Positions 10,034 to 21,699 of a DNA stretch of 64,000 nucleotides are shown here, one piece after another. This DNA comes from Isoetes taiwanensis. Taxonomy: Eukaryota; Streptophyta; Lycopodiopsida; Isoetales; Isoetaceae. The notes under the pieces were generated by a model, which worked only from the letters and a program-made list of their open reading frames with translations, had not been told where the DNA came from and did no database searches. Where the stretch lies: positions 4,969,194-5,033,193 of the forward strand of contig JAJEKV010000015.1 in NCBI GenBank assembly GCA_021234155.1, given 5' to 3'. Position numbers and translations under genes: made by a program. Positions within the stretch are counted from its first letter, which is position 1. Each line of letters begins with the position of its first letter.

Positions 10034-13000
10034 ATGGCTATAGCGGCCAATTTATGCTGGGTTGCTTTGTTTTTCTTGCTACCCGTTGTTCCAAATTTCT
10101 TTGCGAGGGCTTCCGATGAGGTGAAAGTCCTACTGACCTTCAAAAACGATCTGGTTGATGAATTGGGCATTTTGGGAAGCTGGCAAGAGGCAGATTCTTC
10201 ACCTTGTCAGTGGACAGGGGTAACGTGCAACGACAAATCTTCAGTAACAGTGGTTGATTTATCAAGCAAAAATATATCTGGATCAATCACGTCTTCTATT
10301 TGTTCTCTTCCAAATCTGAACACTCTAATCCTGAGGGACAATTTCTTCAATCAGACGTTCCCTCTTGGACTCCTAGCCTGTACAAATCTTACACTGCTAG
10401 ATTTAAGTTGGAATTATTTCTGGGGTCCGTTGCCAAACAGCATTTCAATGTTATCCAAGCTTGAATATCTGAGTTTAGAATACACCTACTTGGGCGGTCC
10501 TTTGCCTGCTGCTATTGGCAAGCTTTCTGAGCTATGGTACCTTAGTGTTTGGGCAAGTCTCTTCACAGAAATACCTCCTGAGCTTGGGAATCTGATGAAG
10601 CTTACAAATCTATCCCTCTCATATAATCCTTATACCTCTGGCCTTCCCGCCAATCTACGCAAGCTTAAAAATCTTCAGGCTCTGAAATGTGGCGGTTGCA
10701 GATTAACTGGTCCGATTCCTACATGGCTTGGAGATTTGAAGCAGCTAGATTTCTTAGAACTAACTTACAATGAGCTCAATGGAACAATTCCTACAGAGCT
10801 TATGTATCTGCCTAAGCTTAGGCAGCTTGAACTGTATAGCAACTTGCTAACCGGACCTATTCCTGATGAGATTGAAAATTTGAAGTCCCTTGAAGATATT
10901 GATCTGAATAGTAATTATTTAACAGGGTATATTCCTCCTGGCCTTGCCAAGCTTCATAATCTGGGGTTGATTCATCTTTGGAACAATAGTTTAAGTGGAG
11001 AAATACCTCCAGGCCTTGCAAATCTGACTAGATTATATGATGTGACGTTATTTAGTAACAAGTTAAGTGGAAGCCTTCCTGGTCATCTGGGAGACAATTG
11101 TGTTCTTGAGATTTTTGATGTTTCTACTAATGAACTGAGTGGCCAAGTGCCTCCCAATCTCTGCAATGGTGGAGAGCTGAAAAAATTGATACTGTTTTCA
11201 AACAAATTCACAGGTGCAATTCCTGATTCGTACGGCAGCTGCAGCAGTCTGATCAGGGTTCGAATATCTGATAACAACTTCACGGGTTCTTTGCCAAAGG
11301 GCATTTGGGGGCTTCCCAACATGACTATTCTTGAGATTCATAACAATTTGTTTGATGGAAGTATTACTTCTGATATTGCCAATGCTCAGAGTTTGCAGTC
11401 CCTCAGAGTTTACAATAACAAGCTCTCTGGTATTCTTCCTGCTCAGATTGGCCAGGTTCAGAACTTGGGTTTGTTTCTGGCATCTCAAAATAGTTTTTCT
11501 GGTCGTATCCCTCCTGAACTTGGCAACTACTCTTCTCTGGAAAAGCTGTATTTGAATAGCAACTCTTTGTGGGGTTCTATTCCTCCGCAACTTGGTCAGC
11601 TCAACAGAATGCTTGATCTTGATTTTGCTCATAATCAATTGTCTGGTCAGATTCCTCCATCGTTAGCAAACATGGCACAGCTCGTCTTCCTCGATCTTTC
11701 TGATAATCAGCTTAGTGGCAAAGTTCCAGCTGAATTTGGCAGGTTTGATCTTCAATATTTCCTTGTTTTCAATCTGTCCTATAATGATCTTTCTGGAGGT
11801 CTTCCTTCTAGCTGGTCAAGTACTACTTTCAATTTTAGTGTTGTGGGAAATCCTAAGCTTTGTGCCTCTGATCAACTCCATTGTTCTGCTGAGACTTTGA
11901 ATCATGCCAGAAGAAAGCCTGGTTTGATGGCTTGGATTACTGGAGCAGTTCTCTCAACAGCGGTGATTCTTTCTTTAGTTGGATCCTTTTGCTTTTTCAG
12001 AAGGTACAGGAAATTTGCCAAGGAGGAGGAGTACCCACAAGGCACCTGGATGCTCACTCCGTTCCAGAAAATAAACTTCCATGAGGATGATATTTTAGAG
12101 AGTTTGGATGAAGATAACGTGATTGGAAGTGGTGGAGCAGGCAAGGTGTATAAAGCTTCCGTTAAAGGTGGCCATTATGTAGCAGTAAAGAAACTCTGGT
12201 CTGTCACAAAAGGCGAAAGTAACCATGATTTTGGTTTCAGGGCAGAAATAGAAACTCTGGGCAGGATCAGGCATATGAACATAGTTAAGCTCCTCTGTTG
12301 CTGCTCAAACGGAGAGACCAACCTTTTGGTTTATGACTACATTCCAAATGGAAGCTTAGGTGATCTCTTGCATAGTACTAAAGGTGGCACTCTGGATTGG
12401 GCAACAAGGCACAAGATTGCTCTTGGTGCAGCGCATGGATTATCTTACTTGCATCATGACTGTGTCCCTCAAATCCTGCATAGAGATATCAAGTCCAACA
12501 ATATCTTGCTAAGTGATAACTATGATGCCCTCTTGTCAGACTTTGGCCTTGCAAGGCTTTTAGAGGCTTCTTCCTCATCTTCGAGTATGCTATACTCCAT
12601 ATCCACACTTGCTGGCTCCCATGGTTACATTGCTCCAGGTACTTGATTCTCAACTTAAAAAAAGAAGATAAATGCATTCTTTTGATGACTTTTTAAGCAA
12701 TTTTTTGATGGCTTGTTTGTGATGTGATGCTTTTGTTTTGTTTCGTTTTGTACTTGAACAGAATATGCACACAGGATGAAAGTGAATGAGAAGAGTGATG
12801 TTTATAGTTTTGGGGTGGTGCTTTTGGAGCTTGTGACTGGAAAGAGGCCTGTGGAAACTGAATTCGGAGATGGGGTGGACATTGTGAAGTGGGTGTGTGC
12901 TCAGATACAGACCAAGGAGACTGTTTATAAAGTATTGGATTCAAGAATAGCAGGGTCCAAACAACAGGATATGCTGCTGGTGCTCAAAATTGCTTTGCAG

Positions 13001-13147
13001 TGCACAAGCATTTTGCCTCCTAGCCGGCCTTCCATGAGAGAAGTTGTCCACATGCTCCAGGAGGCCGATCCCAACCACACTGCTAAAGATGTCAAAGATA
13101 CCAAACCTTTGCTTGATGCCTCTTCTGTTGTAAAATCTGTACTATAG
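10034..13147 (+). CDS. HAESA/HSL-like LRR receptor-like kinase (subfamily XI), two exons
   Basis: Exon 1 is 10034-12638 and exon 2 is 12762-13147; together they encode 996 residues, the usual length of HAESA/HSL proteins. Order: signal peptide (about 1-27), N-terminal LRR cap with CQWTGVTC (58-65), about 20 leucine-rich repeats (70-600), a C-terminal Cys pair (610, 617), one membrane helix (632-655), then the cytosolic kinase. Kinase landmarks are intact: Gly loop GSGGAGKVY (698-706), VAVK Lys 719, HRD 816-818 with RDIKSNN, DFG at 836, GYIAPEY across the splice, and NEKSDVYSFGVVLLEL. It is an RD kinase with all catalytic residues, so likely active. In the family, such receptors sense IDA-type peptides with SERK co-receptors in abscission and related processes. 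Which ligand this one binds is inference; CEPR or other subfamily XI members are the alternative. Confidence 0.93.
12639..12761 (+). other. phase-1 intron in the kinase domain
   Basis: 123 bp, beginning GTACTTG and ending TTGAACAG. It splits a codon so that GCTCCAG joins AATATGCA, giving A-P-E-Y-A and restoring the activation-segment GYIAPEY. Without splicing the frame stops after 870 codons just past the donor, so the intron is required. An intron at this site is typical of subfamily XI receptor kinases. Confidence 0.9.
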
Positions 13148-14152
13148 ACTCCCTTTTTAATCATTATATTATACTACACACACCAAATGCTTTGCAGCTT
13201 GTACCTCAAAGTGGTGGAGGCTGTTGAGCTATATGGACACAAAATGTGGTCCAAAGGTACATATCCATATTCACCATATTCTCAACGCTTTCGATTTCTT
13301 GTCCTCCTTGTAGCGTGGTTTACAGTAAGTAATACGTGAGCTGTGAATGAAGAAACAATTTGGCAAGTTCGTGGAGTATGTACAAATAAAAGCTGAAGCA
13401 TATCTAGGTAGTAAGCTTTCAAACTTGCTACACGATTCAAGCAAGGGGGCAACTTAATTATTTGGCATCCACCGGCGTGTTTAAACCACAACATTACAAA
13501 AAACCCGAATATACCATGGGTATACCATATAAAAAAACGCGCACACACGGTATTTTTTGTGGAGCCAACGAATTTTCTGTTATTTAACACTGGTTTAAAC
13601 AAAACAAATGACAAGGCACTCGAAGATGAAAGTTAATTCGCAACGAATTAGAGACTTTGAATGTGAAATAATACATGTAACTCCTTTTGTCTACAGTGTC
13701 ATTGATTTATACTATTTGTTAGGTGCGTTTTAGCACCTCGGCGAGAAACACACTAGGTATATTTTGTTTATCATAGATTTCCCTTGGATGAGTATGATTT
13801 ACATGATGATTGATCTATATATTGATTGATTATTCCTTGAGAGAACATTCTCACATTTCTCCGCCTCTATCGAAAAAAACTTTGCATCCATCTAGAGTTC
13901 ATTGGCTAAGTTTAAAGGTCGGTCCGTAGAAGTACTAACTCGTAGAAGTACTAACTCGCATTTGCAGAGGGGCAATAAAATAGGTAGATTGGCTCATGGG
14001 CCAAAAAGAATGCCAGGAGGAGCTGTAGAATTTGAATGCCATACACTTTATTTCTGCCCAACACTCACTATTATCATATCATAATGCTTTTATTTGTATT
14101 AACTCAATCCCAATATGCAAGACATCTAAGTTGTTTGCATTACCATCTTACA
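13148..14152. other. 3' flank of the receptor kinase; no gene seen
   Basis: AT-rich, with no supported coding sequence. A 16-bp unit (GTAGAAGTACTAACTC) is tandemly duplicated at about 13927-13958. No clear polyadenylation signal could be assigned. Confidence 0.5.
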
Positions 14153-14460
14153 CTAGAAACGTGTGCCCGGCAATGCCGGGCATTAGTCATTGACGTGTGG
14201 AATGAGTAGACATAACAGGGTTTGTAGGTGGAACTAAAAGCACTAAATGTATTCATGTCTATACATGTAAAGGAGTGTTAGGCAGTAGCAGAGGATAGTA
14301 GAAACAATAGACAACATGAAGGTCTATAATAGGAACAATAATAGACATCATAGAATGCATAGGTGTATCCATCCAGTTTAGGGTATTGCTTTAGGGTTTT
14401 GTGAAAGATTGCAAATCTAATACCTGGTCAATAAAATTGCATTTATAAGGTGTAATAGAT
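14153..14460 (-). mobile_element. Helitron 3' terminus, copy 1
   Basis: Read on the minus strand the element ends with a 17-base hairpin (GCCCGGCATTGCCGGGC, 14165-14181), then ACACGTTT, then CTAG (14156-14153), followed by a T. This is the plant Helitron 3' end: hairpin about 10 bases from a CTRR terminus, inserted before T. The next 250 bp or so match copy 2 at 19487 at moderate similarity. The element body therefore extends rightwards. The 5' TC end was not found. Confidence 0.75.
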
Positions 14461-14752
14461 CCTATTAGCATATATCACAATATAAGGGTGCTATGATTCT
14501 ACTTATTCATTTGTTTTGGTTTCATAGTGTTGGGGTGGAGGAACATTTCACATATCAAACCCAGCTTAAATTAAAGAAGATCTTATGACATAAGCCAAAT
14601 GACCAAAGACGTAACACGTTTGACTTATATGCCTGTGGTTGCGTCATGTGGCTCCTACCAACCATCAAGCTCTTTCTGTGGAACTGGCTCTTTCTAGGGG
14701 GTTCGCCAACTACATACCTCGAATAAGGGCCTCCCTAACTTAAAATGCAATC

Positions 14753-15238
14753 TTAGAAACAAATTCCTCCGAGAAAAATAGAATTTGGCAATCCACCATT
14801 GAAATTGTCTTCATCTCTAAAAGATGCTTTAATACATAGTGATGATGTTATGCTATCTAAAAGCACATCCCAAACCCTAATCCTAAATTTGTGTGTGATG
14901 ACATGTTCAATAGCATTGCATGCTCCGTTCATGTTACATCCTTTTACTTCTTCAAATTTAATGATGTGGTAAATCCTTGAACCAACTCCAAATTGTAGAC
15001 CCTGAAACAGTAGACCCCATGCCCTAACGTGTAACTTTTCACATGTTTGACATGTATATGCATAATTATTTAATGTGATCTTAAGCAGAATAGTTTCCTT
15101 TAATAGAAAAATTAAGTTGATGCAACATAGAAAAACCAAGGTACTCAGTTGGCACCTGGACCAACATCTTTCATAAATGATTGTCCACAAAAGGGTGGGG
15201 ATAATGGGCCAAGGTCTTTTCAAGGAGGGGAAGAGCAA
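14753..15238 (-). pseudogene. unrecognised coding-like fragment inside putative Helitron
   Basis: Open for 161 codons. The C-terminal two thirds look protein-like (YAYTCQTCEKLHVRAWGLLF, VKGCNMNGACNAIEHV) with a CX2C pair, in the same orientation as the Helitron. I do not recognise the family. It starts without a convincing initiator and could be a captured exon set or chance. Confidence 0.3.
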
Positions 15239-15345
15239 GTTGTATCATGTTGAGCGAATGTTTGCATTAAAGTTTGCTTCGTCCATCTATATACAATTCA
15301 TTATTGTCACCCTTCACTTCCAAACACCATTGTAAAACTTAAAAA

Positions 15346-15500
15346 CAAACTGTCTTAAACCCACGTGAATAATTACAGAAACCCATGATTGAAAGCTCAC
15401 CATTGCTACTTCCAAACAAACAAAAAGAACTTTCCTAAACCCGCAGTGAGTAATTACAAAAACCAATGATTACATAAGCTCACAATTGCTATTTCCAAAG
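15346..15500. repeat. tandem duplication, about 80-bp unit
   Basis: Two adjacent units share CTAAACCC, GTAATTACA, ACCCATGATT, AGCTCACCATTGCTA and TTCCAAA with several differences. The second copy starts near 15427. Confidence 0.6.
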
Positions 15501-15560
15501 AATCAACATAGAACTTGAAAATATCCAGGAATTTACATTTTCCATACGGCAAAAAGCACC

Positions 15561-15895
15561 ATGCTAGAATCCAATTTGTTAAGTACTAATGTAGCATTTG
15601 TTAGTGCAATCTCTTAAAGCACATGATTTTTCATAGAAAATTGCATGAGTCTGGGCTAGAGGTTACATTTCTCATCTACAAAATCAGGAATAATGAAGCT
15701 TGGGCTTTGCTGCTTGTTGCATGAAGCCCAATGCTAAAATCCAATTTGTTAAGCACTGATGTAGCACTTTTTTGTGTAGCTTTTTGACCTTCATGAAAAA
15801 TTGCATCAGTGTGGGTTAGAGGTTACATTTCTCTTTTACAAAATCAGGAATAATGAGGCCTCTACTTTGCTGCTTGTTGCATGAGCCCATTCTGG
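15561..15895. repeat. tandem duplication, 170-bp unit
   Basis: Copies 15561-15730 and 15731-about 15895 share ATCCAATTTGTTAAG, TTGCATGAGT/TTGCATCAGT, AGAGGTTACATTTCTC, AAAATCAGGAATAATGA and TTTGCTGCTTGTTGCATG in the same order. Identity looks roughly 85%. Confidence 0.75.
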
Positions 15896-16195
15896 ACAGA
15901 GGTTACATTTGTCTTTAACTCTTATTCGATCCTTTAATACAGTAAAACTGTCATAAAACTGTTATTAGCCCATCATGCCATGCATCCCAATCTAATTCAA
16001 TTAACTACACATTTGATAGCTCATTTTCCTAGAATAGTCACAGCTAAATCAGCATAACTGAACGCACTGAAACATTGTGTACTTCCCTAAACTATTAGGA
16101 TCAAATATGAGTATGTGGGCCACAAACCAGGAGCAAGAAAGAAATTTTCACTTGCACTATAAGAATGAAACTGGAATAGCAAATGAGAATGCAAC

Positions 16196-16702
16196 TCATA
16201 GCAGAAGTTGTTGAACACTCCTACATCCAGCAAACATATCCATATAGAATTGGCACTTGCTGATGCCATTTCCACTCGCATTAATGCATTGAAAATTGCA
16301 TTTCATTTTGATAGTTTAAGAATAAACAACCAGTACAGAATTTCAAAGCAAGATTTATTCCAATGACTTACATCTTCAAATGCCTTCATATGATTGCCAC
16401 ATGCATCAACAGCCCCAACAATTGTGGGTGTTTGCAAACGAATGGTTCATTGGACTTGTGTCTTCCACCACTCTAGCTCCTATGACGCCGTCAATTGCAC
16501 GTTGGGCAATCGCATTGCCAGTTCCAAATGCAACTCCTGTTCACAACTACTGAATTAACAATATAAAGCAACACATAAGTAGAGTCAAATAAAAAAGACT
16601 TATGAAGATGCTACCCTTTATGATGATGCTAAAATATAGAGACTTCAAAGGAACATATCATTTTACCTTTGCCTAAATCGAGTGTACACAATCTTGCGAA
16701 GT
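16196..16702 (-). pseudogene. CHCHD2-like twin-CX9C protein pseudogene (three exons recognisable)
   Basis: Three exons read leftwards: 16702-16667, 16536-16372 and 16288-16196. The first two are bordered by AG and GT (exon 2 ends ...GAAGAT then GTAAGT). They encode LGKGVAFGTGNAIAQRAIDG, the conserved hydrophobic glycine-rich segment of plant CHCHD2/At12Cys-type mitochondrial proteins. A twin CX9C follows: CGNHMKAFED, continuing to Cys in exon 3, and CQFYMDMFAGC. All four cysteines survive. Decay is clear: exon 2 has a frameshift between VEDTSPMNHSFAN and TPTIVGAVDACG, and the exon 3 acceptor reads CAA instead of CAG. The N-terminal exon was not found. It lies between two Helitron ends in Helitron orientation, so capture is the likely origin (inference). 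Confidence 0.75.
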
Positions 16703-17355
16703 CTGCAACATAACTCGACAAATATTAATGGACCTCATTACATATAAGAAACAGATGCTTCAAAATTTTGTAGAAAATCAACCTTGTATTTTAGAAATGG
16801 GAACGGGATAAGCAAGACTTGAGTACTTGACATAACCAGTAGCAGACTTGAGTTAACCAGCAGACTTTAATATATTAACAGAGAATATACTACATAGGTA
16901 GTTTTATAAAATACAGAAGAAGCTGATACTGTAGAGTTAACTACTTGTATGCAAAATAGAAATGTAAACCAGACTCAATAAATGGCATATTGTCCCCACA
17001 TCATGACCTTGAAGGTTCCCACGATGATGATCTCTCTCTACAGGATGGCTTTAGAGGGAGATAAAAGGAACAAATCAACAAATAGATTCTCCAAGAAGTC
17101 AACTACAGTTTGAAATAGATGTTCTTTCAAAAAAGAAGCAGGTTTTGTTGGAGGATACATCCCATAAACAATGGATTAGCAAGAAAAATTAACCAGCAGG
17201 AAATTGTCATTGAACTCAAGGAAAATAAACAAATTATTTTAGTCTAGAACTTAACCTATCAAAGATAGAAAAGCTGCTTACATTGAGTGTGCTTCTTATG
17301 GTAGCGGGTTTAGATGTTTGGCAGAAAGAGCTGTGCAGCCTGCTACCAGCCTCAG

Positions 17356-17959
17356 TCTAGATTATAACCTAAGCAAAAGAAGAATAACAGATAATAGACT
17401 CACCTAAATCAGTGCAATGGCATTAAAACGAAGGCAAGGATACAAATGGCGAGAAAAACACTTACGCATATGATGCTGCTTGTGAATACCCAAAAGTAAA
17501 TGCCTATGAATACCCAACAACTAAATGCCTGTAAATGAAAAAGTTCAAATCAAGATGCTGCAAATAACTGAAGAACATCAGTGCATAATCATAAGATATA
17601 GACAAAGACTATTAGAATGTTAATTTGCTTTCTCGCACCCAAGATACTTATTAAGGTAAAATGGCGTACCACCAAATTTCGATCTAGATTATAACCTAAG
17701 CAAAAGAAGAATAACATATAATAGACTCACCTAAATCAGTGCAATGGCATTAAAACGAAGGCAAAGATACAAATGGCGAGAAAAACACTTACACATATGA
17801 TGCTGCCTGTGAATACCCAAAAGTAAATGCCTATGAATACCCAACAACTAAATGCCTGTAAATGAAAAAGTTCAAATCAAGATGCTGCAAATAACTGAAG
17901 AACATCAGTGCATAATCATAAGATATAGACAAAGACTATTAGAATGTTAATTTGCTTTC
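17356..17959. repeat. near-identical direct duplication of 277 bp
   Basis: Bases 17356-17632 recur at 17683-17959, separated by 50 bp unrelated to either copy. I count about four mismatches, so the duplication is recent compared with everything around it. Neither copy has a gene. Confidence 0.9.
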
Positions 17960-18769
17960 AGGCCAGTATTACTTATGAAGGCAAAATGGCAGAAAACGAT
18001 AATTCCAAGAAATGGATCTACATAGACATTTTTCTGCTGTTACAGTGCATTCCCACAATGAAAAATCATCGTAATGACAAATTCGTAGTGTTTCATGAAC
18101 CCAGCTTTAGGAAGGATAATGATGGAACCTCTAAAGAAACAAACATATGCTTTAAAATTAAATAATGGATATTCTAGTCCACTACAAAATCCTTGTTTGT
18201 TTATAAGTGCAATATTTTGTGCATTATTTGCAGATATACAGAAAAACCAATGGCAACCTACATATTGTTTGTTGTTACATTAGCAAATAGTGATTCGTAT
18301 TCTCAAGAAATAACACTTGTTGTATTGCAAGCATCTGGGGCACAATAGAAGCAGTGCAACATAGATGGTTTGATGTCAAATTGTAAGGAGAGACGTGAAC
18401 AATTACTGACAATAACAGAGGGCTTTATGTTAAATCATTCCGTACATGGAAGCAAAACAAAGTATTCTAACAGATGCTATAGCATGTGCCAACCATTATC
18501 TCTAAAAAATTTCAAACATATAGGGTCGTAATAAAACTGTTTAAATGTACCTTAAGATCCTGATATGCCTTACATGTTGAAATAGGTTAGGCTCAAAAGC
18601 TCATCAAACTTTTGATCCAGTTATTTGCAGGAGCAAGCGATAAATGTGCTGCACATGGATTGCATTAAGACATGCACTGGAAAAACGTCCTGACTATATA
18701 TGATATGATTCTGATACCTGAGCAAGGAGTGCCTGTGTCCTAGTAAAGGGACATGCCCAACCCACCAAA

Positions 18770-19340
18770 TTGCAAACCTCGACTGCTTCTCTTGAACTTG
18801 GAACAACTCCCATTTTACAGCTAATTATGGAAATCTCCATGACAACCTATGCTCCAGAAGCCTGTAAGAGAACCATATTCAGTACCACAATTTTCCCGCC
18901 AGCTTCTGACATCTTGCCAATAAATTGTTACTCAAATGCATCCATATCGATAAGCTTTACAAAAAATGCAGATAAAGGCTAAAATGTGCAACAGATATGC
19001 TCCAATTCATCATAAGTAAATCACAGTGATATTTTAGCAATATGCTAAAATACCACTAAGACATGCTCTAAAAAATCATTTGATGCAGACTGATTCTTGC
19101 ATGATTCGAGAGCACACTTACTGAAGATGTATATGCAAAAAAGAAAACAAAATTATCCTAGATAGCTTCTACCTTGCATAAACGTGTTTCCGGCTCCAAG
19201 GAAAGATGAAAAATATTGCTTCTCCTCAGCCACTGCTGCCACTGGCTTCAGCATACTCGGGCTGTTCCATTTGATTACATTCTTTCATTCCAAGGCTATG
19301 TGTTAGGCAACGCAAGAATCATGCAGACCTCATGATTGAA
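18770..19340 (-). other. exon-like fragments of unknown origin
   Basis: On the minus strand, short protein-like stretches occur near 18905-18870 (GKMSEAGGKIVVLNMV, next to TTACAG) and near 19270-19175 (KPVAAVAEEKQYFSSFLGAG, ending at CAAG then GTAGAA, a possible donor). They may be further captured exons in the first Helitron body. I recognise no family. Confidence 0.2.
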
Positions 19341-19486
19341 CACTCGGTTTTTTCTCTGCAAAAAAGCACGCAAGACAACAAAAGAGATGTTAGGATGTGC
19401 ACAATACACAAAGAGAAGGTAAGAACATGCATACGGCTCGAAGCAATCCTGGGAATACGCCATTTAGTATTGTAATTACTAAATGA

Positions 19487-19820
19487 CTAGAAACGTGTGC
19501 CCGGCGATGCCGGGCATTAGTCGTGGACATGTGGAATGAGTTGACGTGAGGGAGTTTGTAGCTGGAGTAATAAGCTATAAATGTAGTCAGTGTTTGTAGA
19601 TGTAATGTAATGTCGCAAAGGGTTTAATGGATGCATTGCATTAGCCCTATGCACATGGAATAGGCATTAACATGGTGCTGAATAGAATAGGTAGACATAA
19701 TGGAATGCATGGAGTTAGCTATTATTCCCTGCTTGTGGTAGTTTATGTCTTTTGAAAAATCGCAGATTGAATGCAGATCTCTATCTGCATCAAAGTGCCA
19801 TCTTTCCTGTTTCCACACAA
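19487..19820 (-). mobile_element. Helitron 3' terminus, copy 2
   Basis: Same structure and orientation as copy 1: CTAG at 19487-19490 preceded by A, then the hairpin GCCCGGCGATGCCGGGC (19499-19515). The following sequence is shared with copy 1 (CATTAGTC, ATGTGGAATGAGT, GTTTGTAG, GGAATGCAT, ATTGC). It marks a second element whose body extends rightwards towards 22 kb. Confidence 0.75.
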
Positions 19821-20126
19821 TCAGTCGAGTTCCAATGCGTAACCCATATCAAGCAGAGATTGTCCTCTTAAATGGACATTGCGCTTAAAATTTAACCACT
19901 GCAACTAATTAAATCGCCATTTGAGTGTGAGAGCGAACGTTGCTTTACCAAATACACAGCATAGCGCATCCAATACCCAAGCAGTTATTAGACAGGAAAA
20001 AAAATGAGAGTTGCCCTCACCTGTAGCCAGATTTGATAGCTTGCTCCAAGACATTAAAGAAGACTCCTATTTTAATAAGAAAGATATTCCTTCCCAAGTT
20101 CCTTTTCTTTCTTATGTTTGTTGCAG

Positions 20127-21247
20127 CAAAGATCTGTGACCTTGGAACTGTGAAATCTTGTGTTGGACCATCAATAAACCCAGAGCAAGGAAAGGGTACA
20201 AACTGATCTTTACTAATGCATCCTTAATGTCTACTGTAGAATAAATTGAATAAGAAACGTAAAGCTAAGCCCAAGTATACATGGTGTTTGCACACCTTTG
20301 CGATGTTAAAGCTTCAGCCAAAGATGAAACTTTTCTATATAAAATGAACATGGTAAGATTACATTTACCGTATGCAAGAGCCTTATATTGCAACAGTAAC
20401 AATGCATCTCTCCTATATATATATTGTTTTTCCATTACTTAGCAACTTGAATACATTGTTAATTTGCAGAAAATATCTGCAAGCAATAATACTTTGAGAT
20501 CGCATAAGCAAGCATCATGCATAAACTTTTACACATCAAACATGGTAGTACCATGAAACTTCAAATGCTTATGCCCTGAATTCAACTGCCTATTCCATCA
20601 GTTCTTAGAAAGGAAAGATTAAAAGCAAAACTAACTACTTACGTTGCTTGCTTGTGAGACTTTGACAGCAAGAAAGGCAATCATGCAAAGCCACAAAAGA
20701 GATCGTACAAAGTGCCTAATCTAAGCTGGTTTTGATCGATACAACAATTGGAGAAACAACAAAGAAAAAATGTATTTTCAAAGATGAGTGTACGCTTACC
20801 TTTTTTGGCTGTTGTGTCCCTTTTTCTGTTCATGTCAGAAAAGACATCGTAAAAATATCTATGGTCGCTGGCTTATCTGTTAATTTCTGTGCAAGCTCAT
20901 TAGCAAGCAACTGATGATACATTATGTACCTAATCTATGCATTGATGAGGTAAATTTGTGATTTGAATAGATTTTCCATTAGAGCAGCAGATGATCTTAT
21001 GAACACAGGTGCAGCCCAAGACAAAAGATCGGTATCTGAGAGAGATTTCATACTAACAACATAAAAGTCTAAATGCACAGGAACAAAAATATGCATGTGC
21101 AACGGATATTAAAGATACCTTGGGCAGTACAATCTGAGACATTTCCATCATGCCACGTGCAATGGTTGTCAAATTCAAGACATCTTGATCTCCATGGTTG
21201 CTCTTAAGAGAATCCGCAATTAACATAACAATAAAGCAATGCCACAA
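20127..21247. other. exon-like fragments inside the second putative Helitron
   Basis: Plus strand 20127-20206 follows TTTGTTGCAG and reads AKICDLGTVKSCVGPSINPE before a stop. Minus strand 21247-21119 reads ADSLKSNHGDQDVLNLTTIA then RGMMEMSQIVLPK, ending at a GTATCT donor. Both look like protein sequence with a splice border, but I recognise neither family. They could be captured gene pieces or coincidence. Confidence 0.25.
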
Positions 21248-21699
21248 AAATGGTGCAACAATCTTAGAACTTATCTATTAAGATACTTTACTAAGATGTT
21301 GGTAAAATCTCGCAAAATAACTTTTGAAAATAAAATGCATTACAACTCAAAATCTACCATTTTTATCTGCATTTTGTGCTTAACATTATTCCATCTCCCA
21401 TTTCAACTCTATACTCCAGATCAACATATAGTAAGGGAAGGTATGGATAAAACATGTTTTATATGAAGTACATTATAGAGCTGCAGTTCATACCAAAGCC
21501 GAATGTATTCAATAGCGCAATTCAAAACAACATAGCTCAGAATGGCCAACAATGCAAAGAGCAGAAAGCACCAATCCTCTCATAGAATGGCCCTAAAGCA
21601 TGTCTACATGATAGACGACCTCAAAAATCACACTTAGTAAACGTGGGCCGATTGGATATACAGATATCAAGCAAGGAAAAGCAAAAAGTCGAAAAAGAA

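Noticed and set aside
11083-12144. Antisense and alternative-frame open frames within the receptor kinase
   Set aside because: Shadows of the conserved coding strand; no homology and no context.
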